From contig JAHLKC010000024.1 of assembly GCA_025449115.1 (NCBI GenBank), positions 248,001-312,000 on the forward strand: DNA of 64,000 nt, given 5' to 3'. Shown piece after piece: positions 12,934 to 26,347 of the stretch. The position numbers and the translations under genes were made by a program. The stretch comes from Chytridium lagenaria (Eukaryota; Chytridiomycota; Chytridiomycetes; Chytridiales; Chytridiaceae). Each line of letters opens with the position of its first letter. Positions within the stretch are counted from its first letter, which is position 1. The notes beneath the pieces were generated by a model. It did no database searches. It saw only the letters and a list, made by a program, of their open reading frames with translations, and was not told where the DNA came from.

Positions 12934-15900
12934 TTATGCAGCCAGTTTCATCTCTTTTGCGACCCAAGTCACCATAAACGCGAAGCCCATCTCCTCAAAC
13001 ATGTCAATGGCGCGAATTCTGTTTAATCGCGCTTCACTTTCGTCCAGCGAAGAAAGCGCAATTATGGCACAACAAAATGCCCCCGATAAAGCTCAAGTCC
13101 CCACCCATATGTATCTTATCTTTGAATTCCGGTAAAATCAATAGTCTTCGCGTTAACTTCACAGCCATGTTTGGAGTTCCGCTAAGATGGAACTTCATAG
13201 TAAGCAATATTAGTGTCGCCAGCTTCCCCATCCAGCAATATTTAGTTATCGCTTTAAGGCCTTTGAGAAATTTCGGGATGATAACTAATAAACGAGTAAC
13301 AACTTCCATTTTCATTGGAACAGTGGAGGTGCAAACCCCAACGATCGCAATGCAAACCGATACAACTGCAGCGACTGTTGTTTTATGGTTCACCACCACA
13401 CTGACTCCAATTATCTCTAAAAGAGCCTCAGCGGACGCCTCCAGTAGAACATTTCCGGCACTTTCGCGCAACATGAGAACGAGCAAGTCGTTCACTTTAC
13501 GCTGCTCCCCATGCGAATGATGGCAATGGGAGAAACAATGTGACATACTTCCTTCTGCAACTTGTTGAACTTCTCAAGGCTCACCCGATCATTCTTGAAG
13601 AAGCAGTCGATTTGGTATACGCCCGTGATTGCACAATACCAATAAATGTCGAGACCTTTCATCTCCGTGATCCATTCATCCGTAAGTCTCGGTTTGAGTA
13701 AGCTCATATCGCCATTAAATATAGAAAATAATCCGTAGAAATTGTAAGCTTTGTACTGTTGCACCTTTACTCTTCTTTCCAGCCAATATTCCTCATACTC
13801 CCGCACCCCTTCTAACGATTCACGCGTAGTTCCAAAATGTGTGAACAAAAGAGCCTGATGCAGGTGAAAAACTGTTTTGATGGATGAATCGCAACGCGGC
13901 TGAAGGAGCTGACACCCAAGAGCCATTCTCCGAGAAGCAATAAGAGCCAGAGGACTTCCTTGCTGACCGATCAGCCACGATGCCCAAAAGAGCATTTTGA
14001 AAAGATAGCTCGGATTCGTCTCGCAGGTAATATAAGCCTGAGAGAGACTCCACATGAACCACAAGAGTAGTGTGAGATTTATCCAGTACCGCGTACGAAG
14101 AAAGCAATAGCAATGCATCAAGATTTGTGCTAATAATTGGAAACCAATCCGGCTGAAGCTCCCTTGGCGACTTTGTTGATACTCTAATATTATTGCGTCC
14201 TTTGTTGGATGCCCTCCAGTTCCGTATTGATCTCCAAAGATACCGCACTATCATTTTCTTCACCGCTTTAGGATTCGTTTGGCCAAATAAGCCCCGCAAT
14301 ATTAAAGCACTTAAGAGCAGAGTCGAGACCACCCGAAAGATCCTTCAAATTAGCCTTGGTCATCGCCAAATATGCCAAGGCTCTACAATGAAAGATAGGT
14401 TCCAAGAGATGACGATCACTGTCTTTAAGGGATTACTTGAAGATTCGCAATATTGTCGTTTAAGTAATCATCGAACATTTTGTAAACTCTTTCTTGCCTC
14501 CTGCCAGAGAAAATTTTGAAAGCAACGTAATCTAAGAATAAAACAGAGAATTGAATAAATGTACTTCATGATCCCATAACATATAATTATTAAAGGCACT
14601 GACCCTAATTCTGACACACGTTGTAGGATTTTTGCACCATTACGTGTTCGCCAATAGTGGTAACAAATTGTCGGGAGAGTTTGTTCCCTTTTTCCTGGAT
14701 TCAATAAAACAACTTCATCCAGATGTTCAGCAATCGCAGAGTGAAGCTCTTCACGCTCGACAAATGCAACGCTTTGGTATATAGCGTTCATGATACTAAT
14801 ATGACGGAAATAATAAACTACATAAAACATTAATGGACATTTGCAAAAGCTTTACCTCCAGCACCACTATCGGAAAAAGTACCCTCGCAAGGACTGAGGA
14901 ACTCAAATTGATCATGAATGGCGATAAGAGATCGAATGTCTTCGGGTGAAAGGTTTCATCCTGCAAAAGAAGGCTCAAACCGTGGAGAATCGATATATTG
15001 TCCTAAAATCGAGGCACATCGAAGCACATGCTGAAAGTCCGTGTGAAGCCTTCACAAAGCCGTCATGATGATTAGTAAGAAAATAATCATATCAGATTTT
15101 GCAGAGTATATTACCTATCGAATTGTGACATAATAACAGCCTCCACTGATTGAGATATAACGGTTTTCAGTGTCTCCGAGTTTTTTCCACAAAGCTGCCC
15201 ACTTTCGTCAACGTAAACAACTTCGTCGGATCGCTCCATAAGGTATCTTAAGAGTGATTCTGTTTGCAGCAAATTCCCATGAGTCTGCCCATAAATTTCT
15301 TGAAACGTGGTGAAGTAACGAGTTAGAAAACATATATATAAAAGGCTGACCGGACAAAGGATCAAGAAAAAGAAAAACTTGAACAAGTACCATTAAGCAA
15401 CTTGACCTCGACAGACTTTGCTTTCATATACTGAGCCTTTTCTACTGTTTAGAACCAGACCAATATTGCGTTACTGACCAGAATAGAGCTCATATCCTCA
15501 AGGCTGATTCCAGCGAGCGGAAGATGGTGAACAAAATTGGACGCAAGGAGTTGATGGAGAAAGTTCCCGGTTTCTAAATTCCTGATAGGTCTTGTAAAAG
15601 TAGTCATAAAAAGCTATTTTAAAAAGTGTTAAGCAATCTTGTATCAATCTTCCTTAATGGGTCTGGCTCACTTCAGGATGCTTATCAGCAAGTATGAAAA
15701 AGACTTCAAGGGACGAATCGTCGATCCACTAAATTAAAATATTTAATTAAAAGATTAATCTACCGCCGGTTGAATGTCAATGTGAATACGAGGAATGAAA
15801 TTTAAAATAAAGGTAAAAGTAAAAGATATAACATTAAAGTATTTACTTGAGCATCGTCCAAAAGAACAGCAATTCGATACTTTGCGCAGAGATGCGATAT

Positions 15901-18900
15901 CACCCGAACCAGCACGAATTTAAGAGCTCTTCGTTTAGCCTCATCACTTCCATCCCCTTCATTCCTCTTCGTAATCATAGAGCGTCTATCCATTGTAACC
16001 TCCTCATCACCTTGTTGCGCAAAAGATTCACCTTTCACCATCGCAAGAAGTAACGTCGCAAAGCCCACGTTTTCTTTTGCATCTCGCAAAAGACTTTCAT
16101 AAGCGCTTTTGTCGAGCGTCATTACATTAGTTTCGACAAATGAGGTTCTGCCGGTGGCAATCGTGGATATTGTTAATGAGCTTGATCGGGTTGTTGTATG
16201 TAAGCCACGGATTTGAAGCATTTGTATAAATATGTCACGAACTGCGATGAAGGAGCTGAACGCGAGTTAGATTGATCATATTGTTTAACTTACTTCAATT
16301 GATCCACTTCACTTCCACGTGCAATGCTAAGAGCGACAAGGAAGAGAAAAATAATAAGGATAAGATGGAAGCAAATCATGCAAAAAACTTTGAAATGCGG
16401 AATCATTACTTTAACACAAAAGATCAAAGAGAATTATAACGAGCTACCCACCAAGATAAGATTGATAATTCTTTAAAGACTTTCTGAACAAATACAAGCA
16501 AGGTACTTTTCCCATTCCACTATCACCTTCTACAAGAAACACAACTTTGACTTCCTCCCTTCCTTCCATAACTTAGCATCTTGACTTAAGATTTGCCTTT
16601 CTGTTTTATTTTGCGTCCAAGACACCGAAAGGTCGGTTTGCACAGCCACGGCGGTAAAATTACTGATAGACCAAACATTCAGCGGATGTGCTTTACCTTT
16701 AACCTGGGTAGACACAAAGTATAAGCAAAAGCCAAACACAAAGAAACGTAATAAACGCAGGGGGTAAAAAAAAAAAGTAAGCATTTCATACTTTCATAAA
16801 GCCCAGATTTGTCACAGAGAATGTATCTCCAACAAGCTCCCTCGTCCTATCATCGAGAAGAATAACACCTTTATCAATGGACAGCAACCTTGCTGCAACA
16901 TTCACAGCATCCCTAGCAACGCAGCATCTTTGCGGTACTCCCAACCAACCGTTCCAAAAAGAATATCGCGGTCGTAACAGATATCGATACCTTGCAGAGA
17001 TCTTCGAGGGGAAGACTGTAGGCGAATCGGGCCGCCGCTTTAACTGCAATCAAACCACATTTATCGCTGACAAATGGCTAGACGTAGGTATGGAAAAATT
17101 AGCTTCTAATGAGGATTAAGAGGTATATGAAAAAATGAGAAGAGGTATTACCGGAAGTCCAAAGCACGCCAGCATGCTCTGACCCTTATCGTCAACTAAT
17201 AGAATGAGTATGTAGTTAAAAAACAAAAACTAAGGACGCAAATAAAGTACCAGAATATTGTTGAAAAACTCCGTTAAACAAATCCAATTGTCCCAAAAAC
17301 TTTACTAGAAACGTCTGAGCTCGATCTGCCTCAAAATCTCCATGGATTTTTACAAATATCACGCTAACCGTTCGATACTCGCTGCGCACCAGTCCCGCCT
17401 GACTTTACTCTTTTCTACAATTGAATGTCTCTTCCGATTCATACCTAAATCAATCGGCTTCTCAGTTCCCCCCTCCATATTTTTATCCTCTTCTTTCATC
17501 CATGATTTATTGGGCATAACTTCATTCAGTCTATACAAAACCGACCGGTTGACAAAATGTTTGTAATAAACTCTACGGCCGCCTCAGGTATCGAATGCAC
17601 AGGAAACACGGATGCCCTTCGTATTGACCCGCTGACACTATTTGATCGTCCAACCACATAAGCATGTTCTGCCGTCTCTATACGGCTGAGTATGGAATCT
17701 TGTCTTGTCGCAGTCCCAGGTGATATACCATCAGCAAGTCTAGACACCTCCTTTCTCCCAAGAACTTCAAAACCGTCGTGAACAGCGCGACTGCTGATAT
17801 CGTTGACCTCAAGAAGGGATAAAAGATCAAGAGCTAATACCCATTTCACCTTCATACAACCAAAAAAATTATTGGGGTAAGCATGTTGGATGAAAAAAAA
17901 AAACGCGATGAGATGATCACATACCCGACTTTGAAGCGTCAAGCATAGCTCCTAACTTTGTCAAGCATTCTCCGTATACCAAATAATCCAACCTTCGCCC
18001 TGGGAGCTCCCAAAATAACTCTCCCAACCGAACCTCTTGCAACCGCCACATGCAAAGTCAACGATCGCCGTTTATCAAGCTTTTGAGAGACTTTGACGGA
18101 TCCATCCACAGACATTTTACGATGTTCACTCGACAAAGTGTGTGTATCAATAGCTGGATCCACAGGGGTCTGGGAAGCTTTGAGAATCTGCGACCACTGG
18201 TCGAGATTGATCTCGTAAACTGGGTATCTTTTCAATATCTCTAAGCAGCATTCTATAGCTCGCAAGGAAGTGGAGTCGTTGGTATCGGAAGGAGAAGTCG
18301 AGGAGAAAGTCACCAAAAGGGCGTCGCCTTTTGATGGAAGGTTATAAACCCGTCTCATTTTTTAAACTCACCTAAAAACTGAAAGATATAAATAAAAATG
18401 AGGAACAGAGGATCATAAAAGCGACGAAACAAAGAGCGTGTACAAACCTTAACTATGTCCCCGTCATATCGATAAATAACCTCTGCAATTTTTGCCATAT
18501 AATCCCCGACGGCCGACGTGATGACCTCACTAGAAAGCTTCCCAAGCATTTGCTCCTACAAAAAAAAAAAATTATGAGGTACTGTAACAAAAGAAATATC
18601 ACTTGGTCCTTTCTTTTCTTCCTTCCCCTATAAAACGACAAGGGGAACAACAACAACAAATTACCAATAGGGAAGCCAACGCACTATAACCAGCCACATC
18701 AATAATCGCCTATAGAAGAATCCGTCAGCTGGGTTTCAACACAATGTGGTCAAAAACAGGAAAAAGGAGTTACCACGGTCATGTTCTCCTCTTGCAAAAA
18801 CGGTTTCCCTTCTCTGAGAGACATCAACATGGCGTCTCTCCTCGCATCGTCCATCGCCAACTCCCTCACATACTTTGCCACAAACCCCTGAACAGCGCTC

Positions 18901-18902
18901 AT
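12934..18902 (-). CDS. sAC-like class III nucleotide cyclase with NTPase module, copy B, many frameshifts
   Basis: This is a paralogue of copy A with the same exon order, from ATG at 18902 to TAA at 12934-12936. Clear exons are 18774-18902, 18665-18709, 18448-18555, the micro-exon 18372-18378 (FLG) and 17925-18327; later exons follow the copy A template. C1 retains IDVAGYSAL and GDALLVTF, C2 retains VNVAARLL, and the Walker A region reads GDSGMGK. At least 14 single-base shifts break the frame, near 18002, 17836, 17550, 17398, 16966, 16910, 16545, 16507, 14473, 14430, 14273, 14059, 13498 and 13080. Insertions and deletions are both present and the protein on each side still matches paralogues closely. 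It is either a young pseudogene or a poorly polished stretch of assembly; the preserved residues favour the second, but this is inference. Confidence 0.8.
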
Positions 18903-20000
18903 GGTAGATCACCCTGCAATAAACTCTCCCATACGCTAATGACTCGACACACACTGCTGTTGCTGAGATGTATCTGAATTAACACCAAGTGAAGATGACA
19001 ATTTCTTGATGCATGGCAATCCTGTAACCTAATCAGCAAACTCTATTTAATATATACCAAATATAATATACTTGAAAGTATAAGAATAAAGCATATTTAT
19101 TTATAAACATACAAACAAATCATGCATGGAATAATCAGTAAACATTGTCACCAAAGTGTAAAGAGATAAAATTATAGAAAAATGGTTTAAAATATAACAA
19201 AATGGTTAGGAAAATGACCAAGAGTTTCCACAGGAAAAATTGACGGACTTTTTCAGTATGTAACCTTTGGTACAGAATCATCTTTGGATTCCGAGCCAAA
19301 GGGATTTTAAAAAAAAAGTTTTGGGTTTTCGTTATCTCGTCTTTCTACATGTCCTGTTCTTGCATCGTCATGCCATGGTCCCTCTTTTTGAACCAAATAT
19401 GTGCATGGACTCGAAAAAGAATTAAAATCAACTAAAGCGTATACAAATCACTAATTATATTGACGAACGCGTATTTTAAAACCGACGAGAATAATCTTTG
19501 CGTTATTGATCGCTGCTTTTACAAGTCTTTTGCGTTTGATCGCTGCTTTTACATACGTATCGGTGGGTGGTCACTGGTTTTTGAACATTGGCGCTTGTTT
19601 ACATGTTTTCTCTCTGCGGCAAGTTGCTTTCAATCACGAATATGGGGTTTCATTCTCGAAAGACTAAAACAAATTACGCAAGCATGCTTGTTATAATATT
19701 CCAGTAAATGAATGTGATTTGAATAGGGAATAACTTCATAGTAAAGTTTTGATCATTCTTTAAAAAAATCCATAGAGGTCATTTTTATTCTTCATATTTG
19801 ACGATCAACAAGCTGGGTCTAACAATGAGGCACGAAAAACAAAACAAACAACCCATCCAGTAGGCTGTTGGTTAAGAAGTTAAGGGGGTGGGCTGGGGAG
19901 ATATAATGGCAAGTTTAAACACACACTCTACACACAACACGTGCACACAACACGCCAAGTTGGGTGATAAAAAAGGCGGGAAAGGGACAAGGAGTCTAGA
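18903..20000. other. Intergenic region between cyclase B start and fungalysin 2 end
   Basis: This is an A+T-rich spacer with no convincing gene. A short direct repeat (gatcgctgcttttac, twice, about 19508-19553) lies inside a 78-codon open frame that has no recognisable motif. Confidence 0.5.
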
Positions 20001-22195
20001 TTAACATCCAGTGGGGAGGGCAGTCACATCCGCCTTGGTAGAGGTAGCACCGAATCCAAGACCACGCTTGGCAAAGCCCTTCCAGATAGCGCACTTGAAT
20101 TTACCACCATTGTTCTGAACGTCAGCAGAGAGGATAGCGTCACGGGCAGAAATGAAGGTGGGGTTGCAAGGTTGGAGCTTGAGACCGTCGACAAGGTTTT
20201 GGAGGAAACGAATGTTACCGGCTTGCGAGGCAACGTTGGTGACATCAGGTTCAAACTAAAAGAGAGAAAATGGGTGAGAAGGTTTGAAATGGTTTGTGTG
20301 ACAACAAAGTGTCAAGGATACTTACGCCAGCTGCATCAACCATGTTCCAGTAGACCTCAAAGAGCATGGTGGACCAGATCTCACCGACATCGTGGACCTC
20401 AGTGGTGGTCTTGAGCTCAGAGTACTTGTGCTTGTTGGTGGTCAACGAGGTTGAGTAAGGGTAAGTCCTGATACCGACGGATTTGTCGAGGACGTAGGCA
20501 CCAGTAGCACGGTCAGTGGTGCGGGTCATGGACGAGTCCATGGTGGCCCACCAAGCGACAGTGTCGGACCAACCCTCACCCATACCACCAGACTCGGAGG
20601 AAGACAAGCAGTTGGCGTTTCCGGGTCCACCAGTGAGACGGTTGGAGAGACCGTGGGTGAGCTCGTGGGTGACGACGCCGTTGTCCATGTCTCCGTCACG
20701 CTTGGGGTGGTCAAAGTGAACACGTACATGTTCATTTTACCAGCCTGACCATCGGAGGGGTGGCAAAGTTGGCGTTGTTGGTACCAGACGCTTCTTGGAT
20801 AGAAGCAAGGATGGCATCACCACCAGCACCGCCCTATTGAAGAAAGGAAATGAGTAACGTCTCAAGCAAAAGAAAACGAGGTAGTTGAAATGTGGAAAAA
20901 GATCTCTCACCTTTCCAAAGTTGTTGGTCTGGAAGTTACCGGCGGCCTCAGTGAACCCGTACTTGTAGAGCACGTCGTGGTACTTGTTGGTGAGGTAGTG
21001 GACTTGGGACACGGCGGCGGGGATGGAGGAGGCGGGGTCCTTGGTCATGTCGTAGACATAGTCGAACTTTCCACCGTTGCGAGAGCTGGTGAGCTTATTG
21101 GCCTGGACAGACTTGACGTTGTTGCCGACGGAAGTGTACTCTCCGTTGACGGCAGCGTTGAACCAGCCACTGGGACTGGCGATCTTGTCGGAGGGGTCGG
21201 AGAGGAGGACCTGACCGGCCAAGATACTGTCCTTGTTGAAGGGCACAACGTTCATCACCACTCCGGTGCTGGGGAGAGGGGAGGGGCTGGGGCTGGGGAC
21301 GGGTGACGGCACGCTGCTAGAGGAGGATGCGGGGGGGCGAGGGCTTGGGGGAGGGCGAGGGCGAGGGCGAAGGCTTGGGGGAGGGAGAGGGCGAGGGCTT
21401 GGGGGAAGGCGAGGGAGACGGCTCAGGGGTTCCACCAAAGTCGCTCATGAAGGAGGTTGCGCCGAGAATGGTACCAGAGTTGGCGGAAACAAAGACGTTG
21501 TTCCAGTCTTTGGCGTGTTGAATCTCAAGGTCCCAAACGGACTCGAGCTGACCGTCCTCAGTGAGGTAGAACTTTTTGGAAGCTCTGATATCCTGAAGGG
21601 CAAAGTTAGCACCAGTGATCTTGCCGTTGGCAAACTTGAGGGAGCCGAGGTTGGCGGTGGAGTAGCCGAGAGCCTTGGCGGCGGCGGTGACGGCCTCGAT
21701 GGCGCTCAAAGACCTGAAGGAGGAGGGAGCGACAAAGTTGGCGGTGCTGGTGGCAGCGTGACCGGCAGAGATGATGGTACCATCGGCGGCAACGTTGACG
21801 TTGGAGACCAAGTTGACAATGGGGACACCATCAAAGGTCTCCATCATGTGGACATGCTGAACACCGCTCTTGGAAGAGAGGCTGGCAGGATAAAGGGGTG
21901 ACGGAAAATGTTAAGGTGAGCTTTCATTGTGATCGTGATGTTAAAACGGTGGGGGAAGGATTGATCACTCACGTTCCAGTGACGGTGAGTTTGGCCGCGT
22001 CACCGTTGGTCTTGCCAGCAACAAAGGCCTTGGCAAGGTCAACGGCAGAGGCACCAGCGCTGAAAGAGGACTCGTAGACGTCACCGAAGACAGCCTCGGG
22101 GACGTGGAGAGTAGGGAGGCTTACGGGAGCAGAAGCGGGAGCAGGACGGCACGGACGACGGCCGCGATGGCAAGGAGAGCAGCGATAGCAAGCAT
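20001..22195 (-). CDS. Fungalysin (M36) secreted metalloprotease, copy 2
   Basis: This is a secreted zinc endopeptidase precursor like copy 1, closest to copy 3. The start at 22195 opens a signal peptide (MLAIAALLAIAAVVRA). A PepSY/FTP-type propeptide, a long Pro-Ser-Lys linker (about 21250-21440) and the catalytic domain follow, with HELTH at 20653-20667 and GMGEGWSDTVAW downstream. Exons on the minus strand are 21973-22195, 20911-21881, 20326-20833 and 20001-20255 (TAA). Single-base shifts are seen at 22144-22145, in the G7 run 21331-21337, and at about 20754 and 20706; the last three are clear from base-by-base comparison with copy 3. If real they would disable the gene, but the frame resumes correctly after each. 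Codon use is rich in C-ending codons as in the other fungalysins. Confidence 0.88.
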
Positions 22196-22338
22196 TGTTA
22201 TTTTAGAGGTTCTAAAAGATGAGGTTTGATGTGTGTGTGTGTGTATGTGTGTTGTGATCGAAGGTAGATTCCCTGGTAGAGAAGGGAAGCTGAAGGAGTT
22301 GTGTGAGGTGAGGTAAGAAGTTGGTGGGGGATGAGGTC

Positions 22339-22347
22339 CTTTTTATA
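22339..22347 (-). promoter_or_regulatory. TATA box of fungalysin 2
   Basis: Reading on the minus strand, TATAAAAAG lies about 145 bp upstream of the start at 22195. A leader block (22271-22288) identical to one in copy 3 lies between it and the ATG. Confidence 0.65.
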
Positions 22348-22490
22348 CAGAATTGATGAATGGAATCATGGATGATGGAATGAGAAGGAAATCCACCTTG
22401 TCCTTCGTCTTCTTCTCCTTCTTCTTCTTCTTCTTGCTCGGTCGGGATGAGAAGCCAGCACAATCATAACAAATAAGAGCCACACACATA

Positions 22491-23174
22491 GGCCTGTCAC
22501 CCGAGCCTTCGGATACGGATAATGCCTAAATCCGTTATCCGTATCCGACTTTTTTTGAGAATCCGTTATCCGAAGCCGACATATCGGATATCACGTGATA
22601 TGTAAAATCACATGTTTTTGTCCAATCACATCATCTCCGACATTCCTATCAATAGTTTGACCTATGAAGATGAGGTTAAATTAGGTGTGCACATAACTGA
22701 ATAAACCAGCTGAATAGGCAGACCAATCAATTAGGGGAGCGACTAATTCCCCTCAAACACTATTTCGTCAAAGCTTTAAAAATACCAGACTCGCCGCTCG
22801 CGCTTTCGTCACCTCTCTGAGCTAGCGCGTGTCATCCTAGGTATTTCGGCAACAAAAGGGTTCCATCAGAACGGGTTTTTTCGTTGGGAAGAAATATCTT
22901 GCATTACGAGCGTTCATGTTTGAGGTAATCCATGGTCAAGATATCCTCACCTTGAGGGAATGGGTTTTGGTTTATGGCAAAATAATTTTTGAATAAATAA
23001 ATTCTGAAGTTCATATATTCATATAATATTCACTCTTATATTATTTTGTTTTTTAATTATTATTAATTATAGTATCCGTCGGATAACGGATAACCGACCC
23101 CTCAAATCCGACATCCGTATCCGACCTGTTATCCGCAGATGGCATCTGCGGATAAGGTTGTCGGGAGACAGGCC
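22491..23174. mobile_element. Non-autonomous DNA transposon (MITE-like) with terminal inverted repeats
   Basis: The left end reads GGCCTGTCACCCGA and the right end, reversed, GGCCTGTCTCCCGA. The element is flanked by TA on both sides (22489-22490 and 23175-23176) within CACACA-like flanks. Both ends are packed with CGGATA/TATCCG motifs in both orientations, the subterminal-repeat pattern typical of hAT-type elements. Near the right end a near-perfect hairpin, ATCCGCAGATG/GCATCTGCGGAT, lies at about 23130-23152. No transposase frame is present, so it must rely on an enzyme made elsewhere. The superfamily is a guess: the TA flank could also indicate a TA-targeting element. Confidence 0.72.
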
Positions 23175-23730
23175 TACACACACAGCATGGGTTTACCAAG
23201 TCGGAGTTTTTGGTAGAGAAAGCAGAGCCACACGCCCTTTCCTAAATAAGGAACCACCTACCCGATGTTGGTGTAACACTTTGAATGATGAATTGACACA
23301 TGGCTACACAGCGATGAGGAGGAGGAAGTAGAGAGAGTAGAAAGAGAGAGTAAATAAATCTATTTTGATTCTTTTCAAGTATAAAAAGTTAAAAACAGAT
23401 TAGTCTCTTCCTTGGCTTATCATCCTCTCTTCCAATAGGAAACAAGAACATCCGCCCTAATACATTTATCTGCAGATCTAAAAATACAAATATGGAAAGA
23501 GGAAACAAGCATGCGTGTGTACGTGTGTCTTTTTATTTGTCCATAATTTAATTAAAAAGATATTGACTAAATAACGCCATACTATTTACTTATTAATATA
23601 TTAATATTATAATTAATAAATAATTAACAAGAGATAATAAATCAGAAAGAGAAAGTGGGTGTGCCATGCAATCTGGGGTATTTATTTCATATTTCATTCA
23701 TTATATAATCATTATCACTATTATTACTAA

Positions 23731-23810
23731 TTAATTTATTTATTTATTTGTTATTATATAATAATATATTTCCACATTTATTTATTTATTTGTTTATTAT
23801 TTGTTTATTC
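23731..23810. repeat. ATTT-type microsatellite and A+T-rich stretch
   Basis: Runs of ATTT units occur twice, interrupted by TTATTATATAATAATATA. This is simple-sequence DNA. Confidence 0.8.
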
Positions 23811-24262
23811 ATGAAAATGTCAATGGCATCACAAAAAACAGCTTGTTTCAAGCAAGGGATGCTGACTGCTCACCACACGCGCCCAGACACGTTATTACTT
23901 TTTTTACCCCACAATCATTAAAGAAACAAATTACCATCTTTAGAAATGATAGTCGAAACCCGCCCTTTCCTCGTGTTTCCCTTAATTGATGAGGTTGACA
24001 TATCAGCTCATAGAAAACCTTCCAGTCTTGCAACTAATGGCGCTCATTCTGCAGCAGGCCTTCCACGATTCTTCAGCTTTGCTTTGCTCATTTTTCTGAA
24101 GGCTTTTGTTTGTTCAGCCCACTCTCAGCTGCAAGCAGCACGAATCCTTCACTCCCCGCATTTCATTTCTATTTTCTCTGATCACCAACTAATCCTGACT
24201 TGAAAAATAACTAATCACCTTGAGACAAAACGATTGCCATGATGAATGCACATCCTACATAG

Positions 24263-24313
24263 TCGCGCTTCCACTCCAGCCCTGTAGGCATCGCGCTTCC
24301 ACTCCAGCCCTGT
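24263..24313. repeat. 23-bp direct duplication
   Basis: The unit beginning TCGCGCTTCCACTCC is present at 24263-24285 and again, identical, at 24291-24313, separated by five bases. Confidence 0.85.
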
Positions 24314-26347
24314 TTTGATGCCCTACAAGTATCCCATTTTAGTATCATTTACGATATGGATGCCCACGCAATATCGACCGGATATCTTCATCCACATCAA
24401 TAATTCCCTCTTGCTATCCCCCTCGCTATCCGAATCATGCTTTGTATTGAAGATCATTATTGTTGAGCGTCGCGTTCATCTTTTTTACGCGTCATTATAC
24501 TTTTATCGCTTCCATTATATTTGTTCCTCGACTCCTTATTCTTTTTCCTTTCCCATCCCATTGTTTATCATGGGATATTATTGGCGGACTGTTTTTTAAT
24601 GGACTGACTACCCATTCTTCTGTTGTTTCAATTTAGCTATTATTTTCCTAAGTTCACTCATTCACTTCTGGGAATGACATTTTCTTTTAAGAAAAGTTTT
24701 TATTACTATTTTTTAAGGTTAGTTTACGGGGACTCGCGGTGGGATGCGTGATGATGTGATCGACCTTCTTTATGAAAGCGTGATACCTTATTATGTGAAA
24801 ATTTACTCGATTCTATCGAATAATTATTGCACATAGAAAAAGAAAAGAACTTTAATAGTAATCGTTTTAGGGTGAGTCCTCTGATTCTGTTCGCGGGCAT
24901 TTACCCACCGTCCATTCTTTATTTCTTTTTTTTTCCTTAGTTCACATAATTTGCTTCAATACTTTGTGCAGCAAAAGGACCGCGGCCCATCTTTTGTCCG
25001 AAAACGTATCATTGAGAGCCAACTATCCCACCCATTCTTTTTAAAATGTCCACAATGTTCGCACGCTGTTTGCCGTCAAAGAAACACGCTTGGCAGACAC
25101 TTCGAAACTTATCATGCCGCTTTATGCGCTAGCACCAACTCTTTATCACTCGCTCCAACGGATATATCATAATTCCTGGCCCTTATGAATCTGGCAAAAA
25201 ACAACTCTGCACTATTTCCATCAAAATGTTTTTCATCCTCAATCAAACCTGTTCTTTTCATCACAAAAAAATATTTCATGATCCATCTCTCAAACCGGTC
25301 TAAAACAAATTTACTTTGTGCCATTCTCAACATTTGAAATGGTGTTAGACCGAATAATTCTTATCAATATGCATATATAAAGTCCATCTATACTTGGCCA
25401 ACTCGCCACCTCACTAAAATCCATAGAATACCTAACCGTCCGCCCTCACCACCATTATCAACCCGGTACCAACAACGCTGGAACCATAGGTGACCATCCC
25501 CCTAAATTTCACTCTGTTCACTCAAATCCAGAGTCCCTGCCAAACAAAAAACTTTTAATAACGGCCGTGTTTCTAAACATCCCAGCAGTAAATCGTTTTT
25601 CTCGCTCCATCGTCATCACATTCCCCTCTTTTCCAGAAACGTTCAATAGATCCAGCTGTTTGGTTACTTTTAAAAGGCTTGCTGATATTATTACCAATAT
25701 TTTTTACGGTAATGAATAAGGAACCGACGCGTTGTCAAGGAGCGCAACCGTCAATATCTTGGATCATGGTGGGAACGGCTTCTCTGTTCCAATACGTTTC
25801 CTCTTTTTTCTCTCTCGTTTCGTTGCTTGCAGAATGGTATCGTCGAACATCACATGATATTTGCTAGTAAACTTGGGATGTTGTAACTTTTACAGTAAAA
25901 ATGTTTTAACGTCTACTTTAAGCTTATAGATATGTTGTTAAACAAGTATTATTGGGAGGTTTGTCATGGTAATCATGATCGCAGAGTGAAAGAACCGAAA
26001 GGAAATCTTCAATTACCGCCACTTTCCGGACCTCATCATGAATTTCACCGCGATCTCGCCCACGGATACAAAAGCCACGAACAAGGAAAAACGCCGTTTT
26101 TAAAGAAACTTTCAAAAAAACACAGAACATAACTTTTTGCGGATGGCGCTTTGCCTCTATGCATGCGACATGCTGGAAAAGTGTTGATAAATGGATGCAA
26201 GGTCAATTTATATATTTATAATTCTAAAAGAAAAAGTAAAAGATTGATAATACAATGAGGCACGAATCAAAAAGACATGTAGGATACGAAACGAAAAGAA
26301 AAAGAAAAATTGCGCGTCAGGTATATAACAAGAAAGAAAAAAAGCAA

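Larger units (their letters stand above)
23175..26347. other. Intergenic region between fungalysins 3 and 2
   Basis: This is about 3.2 kb of A+T-rich sequence. It includes ATTT-rich low-complexity DNA (about 23731-23810) and a 23-bp direct repeat (24263-24285 and 24291-24313). Open frames are short and carry no clear domain; one at 24951-25172 has a C-x2-C...H...H arrangement that I judge too weak to call. Confidence 0.55.

Noticed and set aside
12934..18902. Calling cyclase B a pseudogene outright
   Set aside because: The same kind of one-base shift affects the other gene families in the window and residues around each shift remain conserved, so sequence error cannot be excluded.
23731..23810. 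Possible CRISPR-like or regular repeat array
   Set aside because: The repeats are simple ATTT units without spacers of constant length, in a eukaryotic setting.
24951..25172. Open frame with CPQC...HFETYH resembling a C2H2/BED zinc finger
   Set aside because: It has no ATG at its start, the Cys-His spacing is one residue off the usual pattern, and no transposase or other domain follows.
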